In this document: positions 27,923 to 40,979 of the stretch, in pieces
How the letters are laid out: each line of letters begins with the position of its first letter
Numbering within the stretch: position 1 is the first letter of the stretch
Assembly (NCBI GenBank): GCA_005656395.1
Contig: SRSI01000013.1
Span: 248,001 to 312,000, forward strand
Origin: Strongyloides papillosus
Lineage: Eukaryota > Nematoda > Chromadorea > Rhabditida > Strongyloididae
Direction of reading: 5' to 3'
Length of the DNA stretch: 64,000 nt
The notes under the pieces: generated by a model
Seen by the model: the letters and a program-made list of their open reading frames with translations, nothing else
Database searches by the model: none
What the model was told of the DNA's origin: nothing
Translations under genes and position numbers: made by a program

Positions 27923-27946
27923 AAAGTAAAGAGTTTTTCTGATAAA

Positions 27947-28476
27947 ATGGGAACTACTATGTCATCTGAACCCTCATCTTATAAATATTATGATAAAAGT
28001 ATTTACACTTCAAAAGGTTCTTCAAAAAGTAAGTTTAATTTATCAAATAATATTAGATTTCACATTAAACATAATTTACCTTTATTATCACTTTTTTATT
28101 TATTACTTCTTCCGTATTTAGGCCCCTATTCAACTCAATTTTCAAAGGAATATTGGACTAGAAATAAAGAGGATAAGTTAAGGAATTCTACTCCATCAGG
28201 TAGGTGTTATATTCATTCAAATATAATTAAACTATAATTTCGTTTTTATGTTTTTTCCTTATTTTATAATTATAATTAGTATTTTTTATAGATCGTTCCG
28301 CTTACCAAAAAATGACATATGGTGAAGGAAAAAAAGACAAATTTGTTAGTGCATTTTGTGATCAACCAAAAACATCGATATCATCATCATCCTTTTCCAA
28401 TAACCGTATTGATAGATCACCATCAAATTTGTTCTCTTCAACATCTAAGTCCAACCAATACTACACATTCAGTTAA
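27947..28476 (+). CDS. Small three-exon protein of unknown function, possibly N-myristoylated
   Basis: I assembled 114 aa from exons 27947-28028, 28122-28199 and 28292-28476. The introns (93 and 92 nt) begin GTAAGT and GTAGGT, end TTTAG and TATAG, and keep frame at both junctions. I recognise no family. It starts MGTTMS, fitting the Gly2/Ser6 N-myristoylation pattern, and is rich in Ser, Tyr and Lys. It has no signal peptide or membrane segment, and the tail is Ser-rich (DQPKTSISSSSFSNN). Intron 1 is a multiple of three with no stop, so retention would insert 31 residues including a strongly hydrophobic stretch. The consistent phasing is the main evidence that this is a gene. It is convergent with the WDFY3 gene. 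Confidence 0.6.
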
Positions 28477-29143
28477 TTTTTACACTTTCATAAATGCTAT
28501 AAAATTTTTTTAACAAAAATTATGCAACCAACTTATTTATATTTAATTATAATTAAGAAATGAAACAAGAAATTTATTCTTCTTCTCTTTCTGCAATGAC
28601 TTGGTGTCATATCAATTCCAAATAATTTTTTGTATACTATTTTCCTCCTATCTTATCATTATCAATTATAAATTGCTTATTAAATATGACCATTAAATTA
28701 TATTTAATTTTTTTTTAAAAATAAAATGTCTTTTTTTGCCTCATTTTTATCGGAAATTAATAGCAATAAAAATAATTTTAATGTGATTATCAATTGACAT
28801 TATGATTAAATGTCCACTGATATTTATAGAATAAGAATATATTATTTATAAAACAATAATGTTAACTAAAATTTTTTTTATATATGGAGTAAAAAAATAA
28901 TAATACATATCAAAAAATAAAATATATGTGCCAGAGTAAAAAATAATATGAAAAATAGTTTTTCTTCTTTCTATTGTTAGATGTTTAAAAAAATAAAGTA
29001 AAAGATAAGACAAAATAATTATAATATTTTCATAAAAATAACGTCTATTCATTACGTTTAATTTCAAAAAATTCTGATAAACATCCACAGTTCCACTAAT
29101 GTTAATTGTGGCTCTTTTTTATTCCATAAAAACCAAATTAGAA
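28477..29143. other. Intergenic between convergent genes
   Basis: This should hold the 3' UTRs of the small orphan gene and of WDFY3. I looked on the minus strand for extra C-terminal WDFY3 exons and saw no cysteine-rich FYVE-like coding sequence. Confidence 0.55.
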
Positions 29144-32100
29144 TTATTGTTCAGTCGATTGTCTATTGTCAAGTGCCCATAAAAGAATTCTTCCAACTCC
29201 GTCACCAATGTATAATTTTTTGTGGTCCCTAAAAATAGTTTAATTAAAAAATTACTATTGTCTCAATAAAACTTACTTTGCTGGTAAAATTGCTGTTATT
29301 GGAGCAGGTCTTTGATTTGTAATTTTATTAAATGCTGTATGTAAACCAAGTATCTTTCTTAAAACAAGCTCCCTTTTCCATGTTATTATCTCATGTACCT
29401 CTTGATTATCTTCTCCATCTAAAGATTCTTTTTTCGTAAAACTTTCATTATCTGAAGAGGTCATTGCATTACTACTATCACATCCAGAAACATCATCTTT
29501 ATCATTATTTAATGATGAAACTGACAATAGTCTACCTTTGTTATTTTTATTGAAAAGTTGATCTTTTATTATGGTAGCATCAGTAAAAATTCTAGGACTT
29601 GATAAATCATGAATTGCTCCACCAGCCTTTAAATTATTTCCTTCATTTTTTTTATCTTTTACCATTTCCATTGAATAAATTAAAACTAAACCATCATTTC
29701 TTCCACACATTACAACATTTTGTGAGTCATATTCATTGACAATTGAAAATGATAAACAAAGTATTATCCTTGATGAAGTTAGAGATCCCTTTGAATCAGT
29801 AGTATCAATTGATGACAGTAATGTTCCATTAATTGACCATATATACATCATTGAACCAGATGCTGTTGCAATATCACCGGATATCTCATTAATTTGAACA
29901 GCAGTAATTGGTTGACCATGATTATTAAGTTGCCTTACAAAATCAAGTGTCTCTGGATCCCAAAGAATAACTGAACCATCTCTTGATCCAGAAATAAGCA
30001 AATTAAAAGATTTTGATACGATCATAACTGTAACAGCATCTGTATGTGCCAATAGATGTTTAAGATATTTTAATCTAGGCCATTTATTACATACACTCCA
30101 AACATGTATACCTCCTGTTATGAGACCACCAAATAGTAATTTGTTATTTCCAGATGCCATACAACTAATGTCTACATTATCATTTAACTCAAAAAATGTC
30201 ATAGATTTATCATTCTCAACATTTCCTATTCTCAATGATTTATCATTAAAACCCCATGAAACAAAGTTGACACTATTTATCATAACTTTGTTATGCTCCA
30301 ATGCTATTATATGTCCCTTATCTGAAAAACAAATTGTCCCTATTGCTGATCCTAATTCTTTGACAGGTTTTACGAATGGCTTTAATGCATCAAGGTTATG
30401 GTAGAAACATTGATTTGATGTTGTACCATTTTTATTATTAAATGGTACACCATACTGTGGTTTTCTTTGTGGATGGGGTTTTTTAAAGAGTTGTGTTGGT
30501 ATTTGACCAAAATTATTAATAAAACCAAGTGTTGCATTCTTCGTTAATGGATCATTAATATTATCAAAATCAACACTACCTTCATAGAAAAGGTGATGGA
30601 AAACATTGTGTGATTTAATGGCATCTTCACCAGTTTGTTTGTAACCAAAGATAAGATCAATCCATTCATGGAGATGTTCAGAGATGTAATCACATTCTAA
30701 TGCCTCCCTATGCATTCTAACAAATTCTGTTGGATCACCTTTAGCCCATGGTGGTAAAACAACATCATTAAGAAGGACACCATTTTGTTTACATCCAAAA
30801 TCAAAATTGTTTTCATTTTTAAATAATTCTGGTAGGTAAAAAAATTCGGGTATCAATTCTCTAACATCTGCCATATTATTTATGCTTGCACTGATAAAGG
30901 AATCCTCTATTGAATGAAACATTCTATCAGCCAAATCAAAATGACCACCTTGTAATTTTAGGAATTGTGTTGTGAATGGTTCAACACGTACCATAAATGA
31001 TAGGACAATCATTGCACTACTATAATGTGTACCATACATATATGGCGGTGTCTCATGTGATGGATCATCCCATTCAGCATATCTTTTTAAAAATTGATTT
31101 AACCTTTCTGGACTTTGAGCACCCATTGGTTTAGATAAATCACGGAAAGTATTTGGATTGAGGAGGTCTAACTTTTCAGAGGTATAATCTTTAATGATCC
31201 ATGGGAAGATGGGGTATTGTGATAAATCATTGTAAGAACGACCAGAAACTGTATTAAGGTATATTAAATATTCAAAATTTGATATTTCTCCTTTAACCCA
31301 TTTTTGTGTCATACTTTGTTGACCAATAATTGAATTAATAAATGTCTCAGCTAATTGTTCGCCATAAGTAAACCTTTTATTTGATACAGTAATTGTATTT
31401 AAAGCCTGTTTTGACATTTCATCACCTTTCGAAATAGCTGTAAATTTTTGGTAAACTCTATTTCTGGTACGCTTAGGGAAAGCTAAAAGGAAATTTTCTC
31501 CGGAATGGCAAAATATTTCAATTGATATTGGTTGAAGCATGTAACGGCGACGATGAACTGATGCTATATCATCATAAGCAATTTTATGACATTGTCTAGC
31601 TGATTTTGTCCTATTTGAACCACCCAAAGCAGTATATGGGACAATTGGATCGTGAAATTGTTCTGGTAAAAATTCTAAATCTCTTATTTCTCTTGTTTTA
31701 AGGAGTGTAAAACCATCAACTATGTAACAATATTCTTTACCAAATAATATTAATCCTTCCATTGTATCAAGGCCTTGGACTCTCGCACATCTAAACATAC
31801 TATGCAATTGTTCACCATTTTCTAAAAGTCTTAACAAAGATTGATTGTCTGGTCCAAATGCCTTCTTTTGTGAATTTATATTTGATTCCTCAGTATTATT
31901 CTCATTACCAGGCATTGCATCTTTCCTTTGTCCTTCTCCATCTATCTCATCTTGATCATCATCCTCTTTTACTGTTGCACTTTCTTTAGTACTCTTAGCT
32001 AATCTTCTTATCATTGAAAATGTTACCTCGTCATTAACCTCTGATAAAGATACTTCCTCAGTGTTACTACCATTACCTAATAAATATAGACTTTTATCAA

Positions 32101-35100
32101 TAATTCTTTCATCCATTGTCAAGAAACGATGTTTATGCATTTTTTCATAAAATATTTTACTATCTCTACATAATGCAACTTTATTTCTCAATAATTTACC
32201 TTCTGGTGTATCCATTTGTGGTCTATATGGATATCTATGATAAAATGTTGAATTTGGGAACGTTTTCTTTCTAACTCTAAAAGGACCTTCAACAGTTGAT
32301 AATTGATATTTTTCATATTTTGAACATTTTTCAGGACCCCATAAACCTCTGGGTCTTGTTAATTCAGCTCTATTTTTTTCCCAATCAATTATACACCATT
32401 TACGGACATGATTATGATATTCATGATAATTACTTATCTGTCCATTAATTGCTTCTTTCACAAAACATATATGTATTTTCATTGATGTATGAAGCATCTC
32501 TTTTGTTAACCTCATTGACCTTATTGGACTATCCTTATTTCTAGTTAATGAATCAGTAAAAGATGAAGATGAAATTGAGTCACTTTTATTTAAACCATTT
32601 CCATCAGTTGAGGAATCCTTGTTACTAGATCCTGTAAATGTTGATGTTGTGACAGAGGCAGCTGATGAGACAGCATTTATTGCTGCGGCAGTAAGACCTT
32701 TCTTAGTTGTTAACTTTGAAAATGTACTTCCCATTCTTGTTAATCTAGATCCAAAGTTACTTTTGAAAACATTAGTAAATTTAGGTGATGTTATTTCAAT
32801 ATCTTGTTGAGAATCGAGAAAATTTAACCAGAATCCATTTGCTATGGCACCAAAAGAAACCCGAGAAGTTAAAATATCATCATCTACAGGTTGTTTAAAG
32901 AGATCATTAAGAAATTTCCCTCTATATTGATAAATCATTTCCCAGACACTTGCTGCACAAACAGCTATCTGAGCTGAACCCTTTTCCAATTCAACATTTT
33001 GATTAGGATTATAAAATAAATCTGGAGTTTCAGAAAGAACAAAAATTAGGTGAATTAACGGTCCAAAGTAAATGCTGTTGGAGGAGTGTGAATTGGCAAA
33101 AATCTGAACATTGTGGAGGAGCTGTGATAAAGTATCAAGAACAGATAATTGACTATTAACGTTATTAATAGGTCTACTTAGAATATATAAAACAATCCTA
33201 AAAAAGCTATTAATGTAAGCATCCTCCACAGAAATGTTATTTTTTTGTGAATTTGTATATGTTTGCTTAATTTCTTGCATAGAACGAAGGAGAATTTCTA
33301 ATATTTTGTATGAATTATCATGGATGTATCCTAACCAACAACAATCAATTAATCTTGTTATTGTATAAAAAATATTTGATAATATTGATGATGGTTCATA
33401 GCATAATTTTATCTGTCTTGGAACAAGTGATATTTTATAATTAATAAATGAAGGTTGTTGTCTCAATGTTTCAAGATATAAGTTAACAATTGTTGAGAAA
33501 GGCGATTTGGAGGTTGAGAAAATTGAACTGGTATCAGAGATATTTTCTATTAATGAATCCAGTAAAAATCCACCTTCTAATTCATGATTTATAAATAAAT
33601 CATTGATAAGGATTGATGAAATAAAATCATACATAGTCTTAACACTTCCTTTACTAATCTCTGCTACAATCTCTTTATTATCAGTAAATGAATATAATGT
33701 CTTGAAAATAGGATTAAAATATCTTGACATATTGATGGCATTATAAAAGTTGGGAGAATTTTGGTAAAAAAAAACTATAACATTAACTATAATTTGACTC
33801 CACTTATCATAACGATAATCCATATTTTGTTGATCATCACTGTTTAGCATTAATACACCAAGCATCTTTGCTAATGTTGGTATTATATCACAATTAACCT
33901 CAACGTTTGAAGCAATTTCAGAAACAGATCCTGTTTTAGTTAACGAAAAAACTTCAGACCATATAGATTCAGTTGTCAGATCATCATTATGTGCTAAGAA
34001 TGTTGTTGATTGATTAAAAAGTATAGAGAATATTCCAATGAAGGAGAAAGATTTATCACAATGACATGGTAATAGGTGAAATAGAAATTCATATCCGTTA
34101 CAAGCTAAAACTTCTTTATTAATACCAAGGGATACACCAGTTGCCTGTTCAGTTGTATTAACAGAGAAACCCAATAAAACAGCGACACGATTTTTTGTTG
34201 CCAAATCAGCATCAACCAACCATTCCCCATTATTTTGAGCATTTTTAAATTTTTGTAATAATGTTTGGTGTTTTAATATTTCAAGTAAAATTTTAAATGC
34301 TAAAAATAGAGTACATTGATGGATAGAGGGAATGAAAAATGTAAATAACCAATCAAATCCAAGATTTTTTACAATTGCTTCAGCCATCTGAAAACTAACA
34401 TTTTGTGGGGCATTTGAGATTGCAGTGAAAAGGATATTTAAAAGCCTATTTCTTATGTAAACAAAGTACAATTTTTTATCAACTTCATTTGTTGCACTCA
34501 TTTCATTCAGTTTATCCCTTAGGGCTCCAGATAAAAATGGTAATGATTCTTCAATAACTTGTTCTGAGGTACTTGATGGTACTGTACCAGCTAAGGCTTG
34601 CCCATAGCATAACACTTTTCTCGGATCATTCATTCCTTGAACAAGAACTGTTATTAAATTAAAAATTGTATCCGTTTTATAGGCAATCGATGATGGTGTA
34701 TCGAGAAGGAAGATAAGTAAATGTGGTAATAGTGTTGATTTTTTAACATCAACAGCTTTCTCTTTTTGTGGATCAATAATCATCTCATATAAATGTTCAA
34801 ATAGTATTGTTCTAAAATTTTCTGAAGATTTTGACCAAACATCTAAATCACATAAAAGATCCTCAAAAGCTTCACGTGATTTATGAAGAAATCTATTATT
34901 AGAAACATTTAAACCTGCTGTTTCTGTCAATGAGATAACAAGATGTAAAATATTAGCATTCATTATATGTCCTTTGTCCTCCAATAACATTGCCAGCATT
35001 TGATAACCTCTATTTTCTAACATGGATTCACATATAGTAGTCGATGTTTGTAGAGCTGAGAGGAGAGCCTTCATTGAGATATACAATTCTTCAGATGTCG

Positions 35101-38100
35101 TTGACATAGCTATTAACCCCAGTATACTTAACTCTCCACCAATTGATGAAAGGATTTTGGAAGCAGGAAGTGGATGGAATACACGAATACCTAAATAACC
35201 TATTGTAACACCACCATAACTTCTACCATCATAATTACCAATATTTGCTGTGTTCCACAAAACACGCAATGGTGTAGAGTTATCATTTGTGGAGACACTC
35301 AATAAATTTGCCAAAATATCATAATCACTTCTTGGATACATATTTTTTAATTTCATAACTGAACATTCAGAATTAGCCGAAGCATTTAATGAAAATATGA
35401 TTTTTTCTTCCTCAATTAAATGCGTACCATCAGGTTCTAATGCCTGTAAATTGCCAACATAATGTGCTCCCAAACTATGGATTTTCACTATAGCTTCATA
35501 TGACAATGGTTCTTCAAATAAGAAATAATTCGACATCTTCCATTTTAAATTCAAAAGTCTCCTAGTGAAGGGGGATACTCCAATCAAAGCATGAACACCA
35601 TTTTGTTTATGTGTTTTTGTTATGAAATGCATTGAATTTGCTGAGATATAGTGTATTTTTTGGCTTACAACAACTTCATTGTTAATATAAATTTCAATTG
35701 TTGAATTTTTTAGGACAGATCTCGTTAAGACAATTGCAATATGAACCCATTGTTCTTTTTTAATTAAATGTTTAATTGATGCTTGGACTTGTCCTTCCAC
35801 TACAACACCACGACTAACATGATCGATTAAACGTAAAAATTCCATCTCACAGGTGGAGATAGATATTGTCATATCTGTAACATTTATTTCGGCATTAAAA
35901 CATGATATCATATTTCTAAAGTTAACTTTTCCTGGATCCTCGGCTTGTCCTTTAAATGATCGAAAAATATTTATTAACGGTAAAACAATTGGTTGTTTAT
36001 TTGTTTCATTATTATTGTTTCCATGAATATATAACCATGTTGTTAATGTTAAACCATTTAAAGGTGGAAATACATGATTATTTAGTGTTGGAGTTGATGG
36101 TTGAGTTGGTATTGGTGCGATTGATGGAACAAGGAGGGATGCAAAACCTTCATGATTTAGATCAAATTCAATGAATGCTGGTAAATCAAATGAAGCATTA
36201 TATCTTGGTGTAAGCATTGATGCTAATGTTTTAACCCTATAAAATTCTAATGATCCTCCTTCTTTATTATTACTTTCTTCACATGTTTCATCATCCAAAT
36301 CTCTACAACATAATGGATTACCAAGACGTAAAAATTTCCTTAAATCTCTTGGGAAAATTTGTTGTCTAGCTAATCTTTCAAAAATATATATTATTGGGGG
36401 GTATAATAAATGACTTTCATTGTTAAAGACTTCTTCAGCAATTTCTAGTAGTAATTTTGGTAGTTGTGCTCCGCACATTACTTGTTGATTTCTCTCCTGT
36501 TTCAAACAATCTTTTAACAAAACAAAACCATAAAATTGTGTTATCCCACTGATAAAAGGTGATGAAGTTGTGGGTATAGATGCCAATAATGATATATAAC
36601 ATAACATTGCATTGGTATGAACAATTGTTGCTTGTCCAACCTCAATAAATGTAACATTATCCGATGGTCCTTCAATAGTAATACTATTAAGTTCGTTAAA
36701 ATTAATTATTGATGATGTTCTATCAGTGGAGTCAAAAGCCAATTCAAGGAATAATTTTAAGAAGTAACATGCTAAAATTATTTCATTTGGGATATCAACT
36801 TCAATATCCTCTCTAAATTCCTCGTCAAAGATGGGAGATTTAAAGATAAGATGGATTGACCTTAAAGCTGATGAGAAGCCTTCAGCGGATATAATTTTTT
36901 CAGATTGACGTGAAATTGTTAGTGTTTGCGTAAATGCACCAGTTAATCGTATTATTGATGTAAAAAGTTCAAATTTAATCTCTTGTGAGAAATACTTTGA
37001 ATTGGATGGTTCAAATCTCATTGAAATTGTTAGAACTTTAAAGATGAGAGATATGTAATCAGTAGATTTTTTAAATTCCTCCGTAAAGTCTGGTTCGTAA
37101 AAGGTGGATTCAAAATTAAGAAGTGACGATATTAAACACGAGTATCCTTCAGACTTCCTGAAAGATATTCTAACTTTGTGACTTTCTTTTAAAGCTGACA
37201 ATAGTACGTTAAGTAAGAGATTATTTAATTTATAGCTAGAGGGATTATTTGCTAATGTTTGCATAACTAATTTCATATACCTTTCGTTTTTCGTAAATAT
37301 TAAAAGGTTTTTTAATAATATTGCCATATTATTTGAGGAGTTATCGCTATCAATACAAAGATTCTCAATTATTTTACTAGATTCTAATTTATCAGAAATT
37401 AATTGGGCATTCAAGGGATGGCCTTTTATCATAAAATTTAATAAATCCATTATTGGAAGGACCATTTGTATGTAAAAATTTTTTGTGTGATTTTTGGCGA
37501 AGATATCAATTGATAAATTAAAGACCCATGTAAAGGTGTCAATAAACCCAATATCTGTAAAGACATCCTTTAATGTACTATGTAATGTCAATAAAACAAA
37601 TATCTTTTTCATATACATATTGCAAACATTGTACCTTTCTAAGGACAATTGATTGCGCAGGATAACTGATAATGCTGTTAACTCTTTTCTTGGTATATAC
37701 TCAACTTCACGTAACAAAAATTCAAGAATCTCAAAGAATGGTAGTTGTATTTGTATACTTTTTGCTTCCATTGCTTCATAAAATTTAATCAACTCAAATT
37801 CATTTTCACCCAAAAAATAATTACTAGGATCTTTTGTGTAAATGTCACGAATTAACTTTGCGATAACCTCACTAATATCATCAGATTTTGTTGACAAAAA
37901 AATATTATAAAGACATCTAACTGCATTAATATTCCATAAAGTCATCCCACATCCTAATGGCTTTGGTATGTTAAATTCTCTTTCCAAAATATTTTTAGGA
38001 AGAATTGGTTTGATGTCCGATGTACCGATAAATGGCAATTCTTTCCCAATAACGTTTATAATCTTTTTAACAACTTCCTCCTTTGATTGTCTTTGAATGA

Positions 38101-39046
38101 TGTAATGGACAAGTTTGTCATATCCACCGATCATTGAAAAAAGTTCTAATATTCCATTTCCACATTTTGTGGAGGATTTTAATAAACCAATTAACGTTAC
38201 AATTGCTTCTATCTGTTCATTATCTGGGAGATGAATGTTACCCTCAATATTTACTAGATACTGTGTAAAACATTCACGAACTATAAAATAAAAAAAATAA
38301 TAAAATGATGTCACTTATCTCAGTTTAATAAAATTAAACATACCCTTTATATATTTTATTATTGATGGTGTTAAGGAATATTCAAAGATTTGTTTAATTA
38401 TCTTTAAATTTAAATCTTTCCAACAACTATTAAGTGGTGTTGTTGGGGTACTAGCACCAATAAATGTTAAAGGCAAGTCATCTTTTAAAATTAACTCATC
38501 CACTGAAACTTTGTGACGAAATAGAATTGTAATTAATGAATCTAAGTTTAATTTTAATTTTTCTCTCCCATTTACAATATCATTATTATATTCGTTTGAT
38601 AAGTCAAAGAAAAGGTACAAACTTTTGACAATTGTTGAAGGTAATGATGCATGACAAGAAGCTTCAATAATCATATTATGGTTACTTGTAATTAGGTATG
38701 TAATTGATTGTAGAAGTTGCCAACCATTATTAACTCCTTTTAGGGGTGATAAAAATTCAGCAATAGCATTAGCTGCTAAAACCGTACTATTATTTCCAGC
38801 ACGTAATCGTATCTCTTGAACAAGGAGGGTTGTCATTTTGGATATAAATGAATATATTTCAGGAAATTGTTCGATTATCTCGCTTTTTTCATATAAATTT
38901 ATTACATTCGTAAATAATGGTAAAACTCTTTCATTAAAATAGTCAAATTCCCTACCAACCACAGTATCATCCTCAAAATTTGCCTTTATAAGATTATCAA
39001 AAGTTTTGCGTAGATGCATTAAAATTAATTTACGATCAGCAGTCAT
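29144..39046 (-). CDS. WDFY3: BEACH-WD40 protein, WDFY3/ALFY (blue cheese) homologue
   Basis: Three exons on the minus strand, 39046-38344, 38280-29277 (a single 9-kb exon) and 29228-29144, give 3263 aa; the introns are 63 and 48 nt. The N-terminus (LILMHLRKTFDNL, RLRAGNNST) aligns by eye with human WDFY3. Helical-repeat sequence follows, then a concanavalin-like region at about 970-1200, a PH-like domain at about 2395-2515, a BEACH domain at about 2555-2840 (MTQKWVKGEISNFEYL, YPIFPWIIKDY) and WD40 repeats from about 2880 (DGSVILWDPETL, GDGVGRILLWAL). ALFY is a large scaffold that links ubiquitinated aggregates to the autophagy machinery. The last 27 residues complete a WD blade and stop, and no FYVE domain is visible. 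I saw no stop or frameshift in the giant exon. No clear acceptor precedes the ATG, so a 5' exon could be missing. Confidence 0.95.
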
Positions 39047-40979
39047 CTTTTATTATTGTTTATATAAAAGAATATTCTATATCCTCAGGAACATTAAATA
39101 GTGGTATTAAAAAAAAGATTTATAAATCGAATTAGTTTAAATACCTAAATTTGAAATTTTAATAAAAGTATCTTTAGAATAAATGGAGAAAATAAAATGA
39201 GTGTATTATAGTAAATTTATAATGTTGAGAATGGAGTAATTTTGTATCAAAAATTGTATAAATTAAAGAATAAAACGAGCATATATATAGGATGTTACTT
39301 GCTTAGTTTATTTTCTTTTTAATTTTATAGTAACATGAAGAATATGGCAGTATCGATTATCTTTTCTATCTTTAGCTTTAAATTTTTTAACTAAAATGTA
39401 TCAATGTAAATTTATAGATGTTGGAAAAATAAATATTTTTTTTATAAAAAAACATAGTAAAATATTTAAGATTTTAAAAGTGTTTTTTCTTCGATAGAAA
39501 ATGTTAATGGATTTTAAATGCTTCTTAATGTATAGTTAAGAACACAAAAACTTTAAATTAAAGGTTTTTTTTCTATATTATTTATTCGTAATATATTCAC
39601 AAAACTTAGAAGAAAAATTGCTGAAAGAAAAACTTATATTCACTTTTGGCGATAAAGAATAAAAAGAAATAAAATTACTTTTATTATACATTACTAAAAA
39701 AAGAATTTAATATTTATCATATTTTGGATGTCAGAAAAAATAATTATTAAATTGACTAAAAGTAAACAAAAAAAATTATATGCATATAGATAAAAACAAG
39801 TGAATAATTATAATGAGTTCACCAAAAATTTTTATATAAACAGGATAAAGAAAAAAGGAGTAGTATGAATCATCTGGAGAAAAATAAAACTAATGCCATT
39901 TAGTAAATTTCTAATTTATATAAAAATACAATGAGAATTTATATATAGTTTCATTCTTTAATACATTTTATTTTAGCATCTTTTAAAGTATTCAATATGA
40001 GGAGGCACCTTACCACCCTACAAAACAATTTGAATCACAATCTTAAGAACATCTTAAAAGTAGAATTAAGAGAACCACAACGTTAATTTATTAAAAAAAA
40101 TTAATATTTCTATATGCAAATTATCATCCATAAGCTATTTTATTATCATTTTTCACATTCATGATAAAAAATATAATAACTAAGAAGAGCAATAAATTTA
40201 TGGAAATATTTTATAAAAATTTAACGCAAAATACACATAATTTATTTGGATATGCCCTTATATTTATTATTAATTTTAATGACTCAATTTTTACAACAAT
40301 ATATTAATTTTGCTAAAGAAAAATACACATATACAACTGTCTATTTAAATTTATATTAAAAGATTATATATCTCTTAATAAAGAGGGATTCATCGATGTT
40401 AATTTAAATTAATTTTTCTTTCAATGTTTCTTCTTTCTTAATAACAAAGTTGTTTACATATTACTTTTTTAATATATTTCTTCAAAAATTTAACTTTTAT
40501 AATCAAACTTATAAAAATGATTAAATAAAAGAATTTCTTTGTTTAATTAAAAAAAACAGCACATATATAGTTATTTGCTAAACAAGTTAAAGACGTTATC
40601 AATATAAGCTAGCTAAACAAGTTATCATTTATCTCTAATTACCAATTATATATCTCTTCTTCTTTTTAAAAAAGACATTGAAATGAAATTTTTACTAATT
40701 TAGGTCACTTTATAACGATAAAAGATATAGTATAACAAAGATGATGAGTAATTTTTGAAAATTAAAGATATATATATATATATAGAAAGATGACGATGTA
40801 ATATTTGAAGGAAAGGCAAATTATAAATCAATACAAAAGTGTATTATATGCATGTTTAGGTAAAAATCATATCTTATTAAAAAGGAGTCATTAAATTAAG
40901 TCGAATTTTTACTATTAGCGTTTAATTTTACAATCTAAATATATATTTTATTTACTTATTTACATATATATATTTTGAA
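39047..40979. other. Intergenic between divergent WDFY3 and EB-module genes
   Basis: A/T-rich sequence without a supportable exon. It should contain the promoters of both flanking genes, but I recognise no specific element. Confidence 0.55.

Larger units (their letters stand above)
24814..27946. other. Intergenic, AT-rich
   Basis: No gene supported. It includes a TA microsatellite at 25488-25516. The frame at 26373-26609 is hydrophobic low-complexity sequence without homology I recognise, and I treat it as chance. The right end carries the 5' flank of the small gene at 27947. Confidence 0.55.

Noticed and set aside
28477..29143. Possible extra WDFY3 exon coding a FYVE finger
   Set aside because: Minus-strand translations there lack the clustered cysteines and basic RKHHCR-type motif a FYVE domain needs.
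30120..30404. Plus-strand open frames antisense to the giant BEACH gene (also 32619-32810 and 35956-36174)
   Set aside because: Shadows of the conserved minus-strand coding sequence; no independent support.
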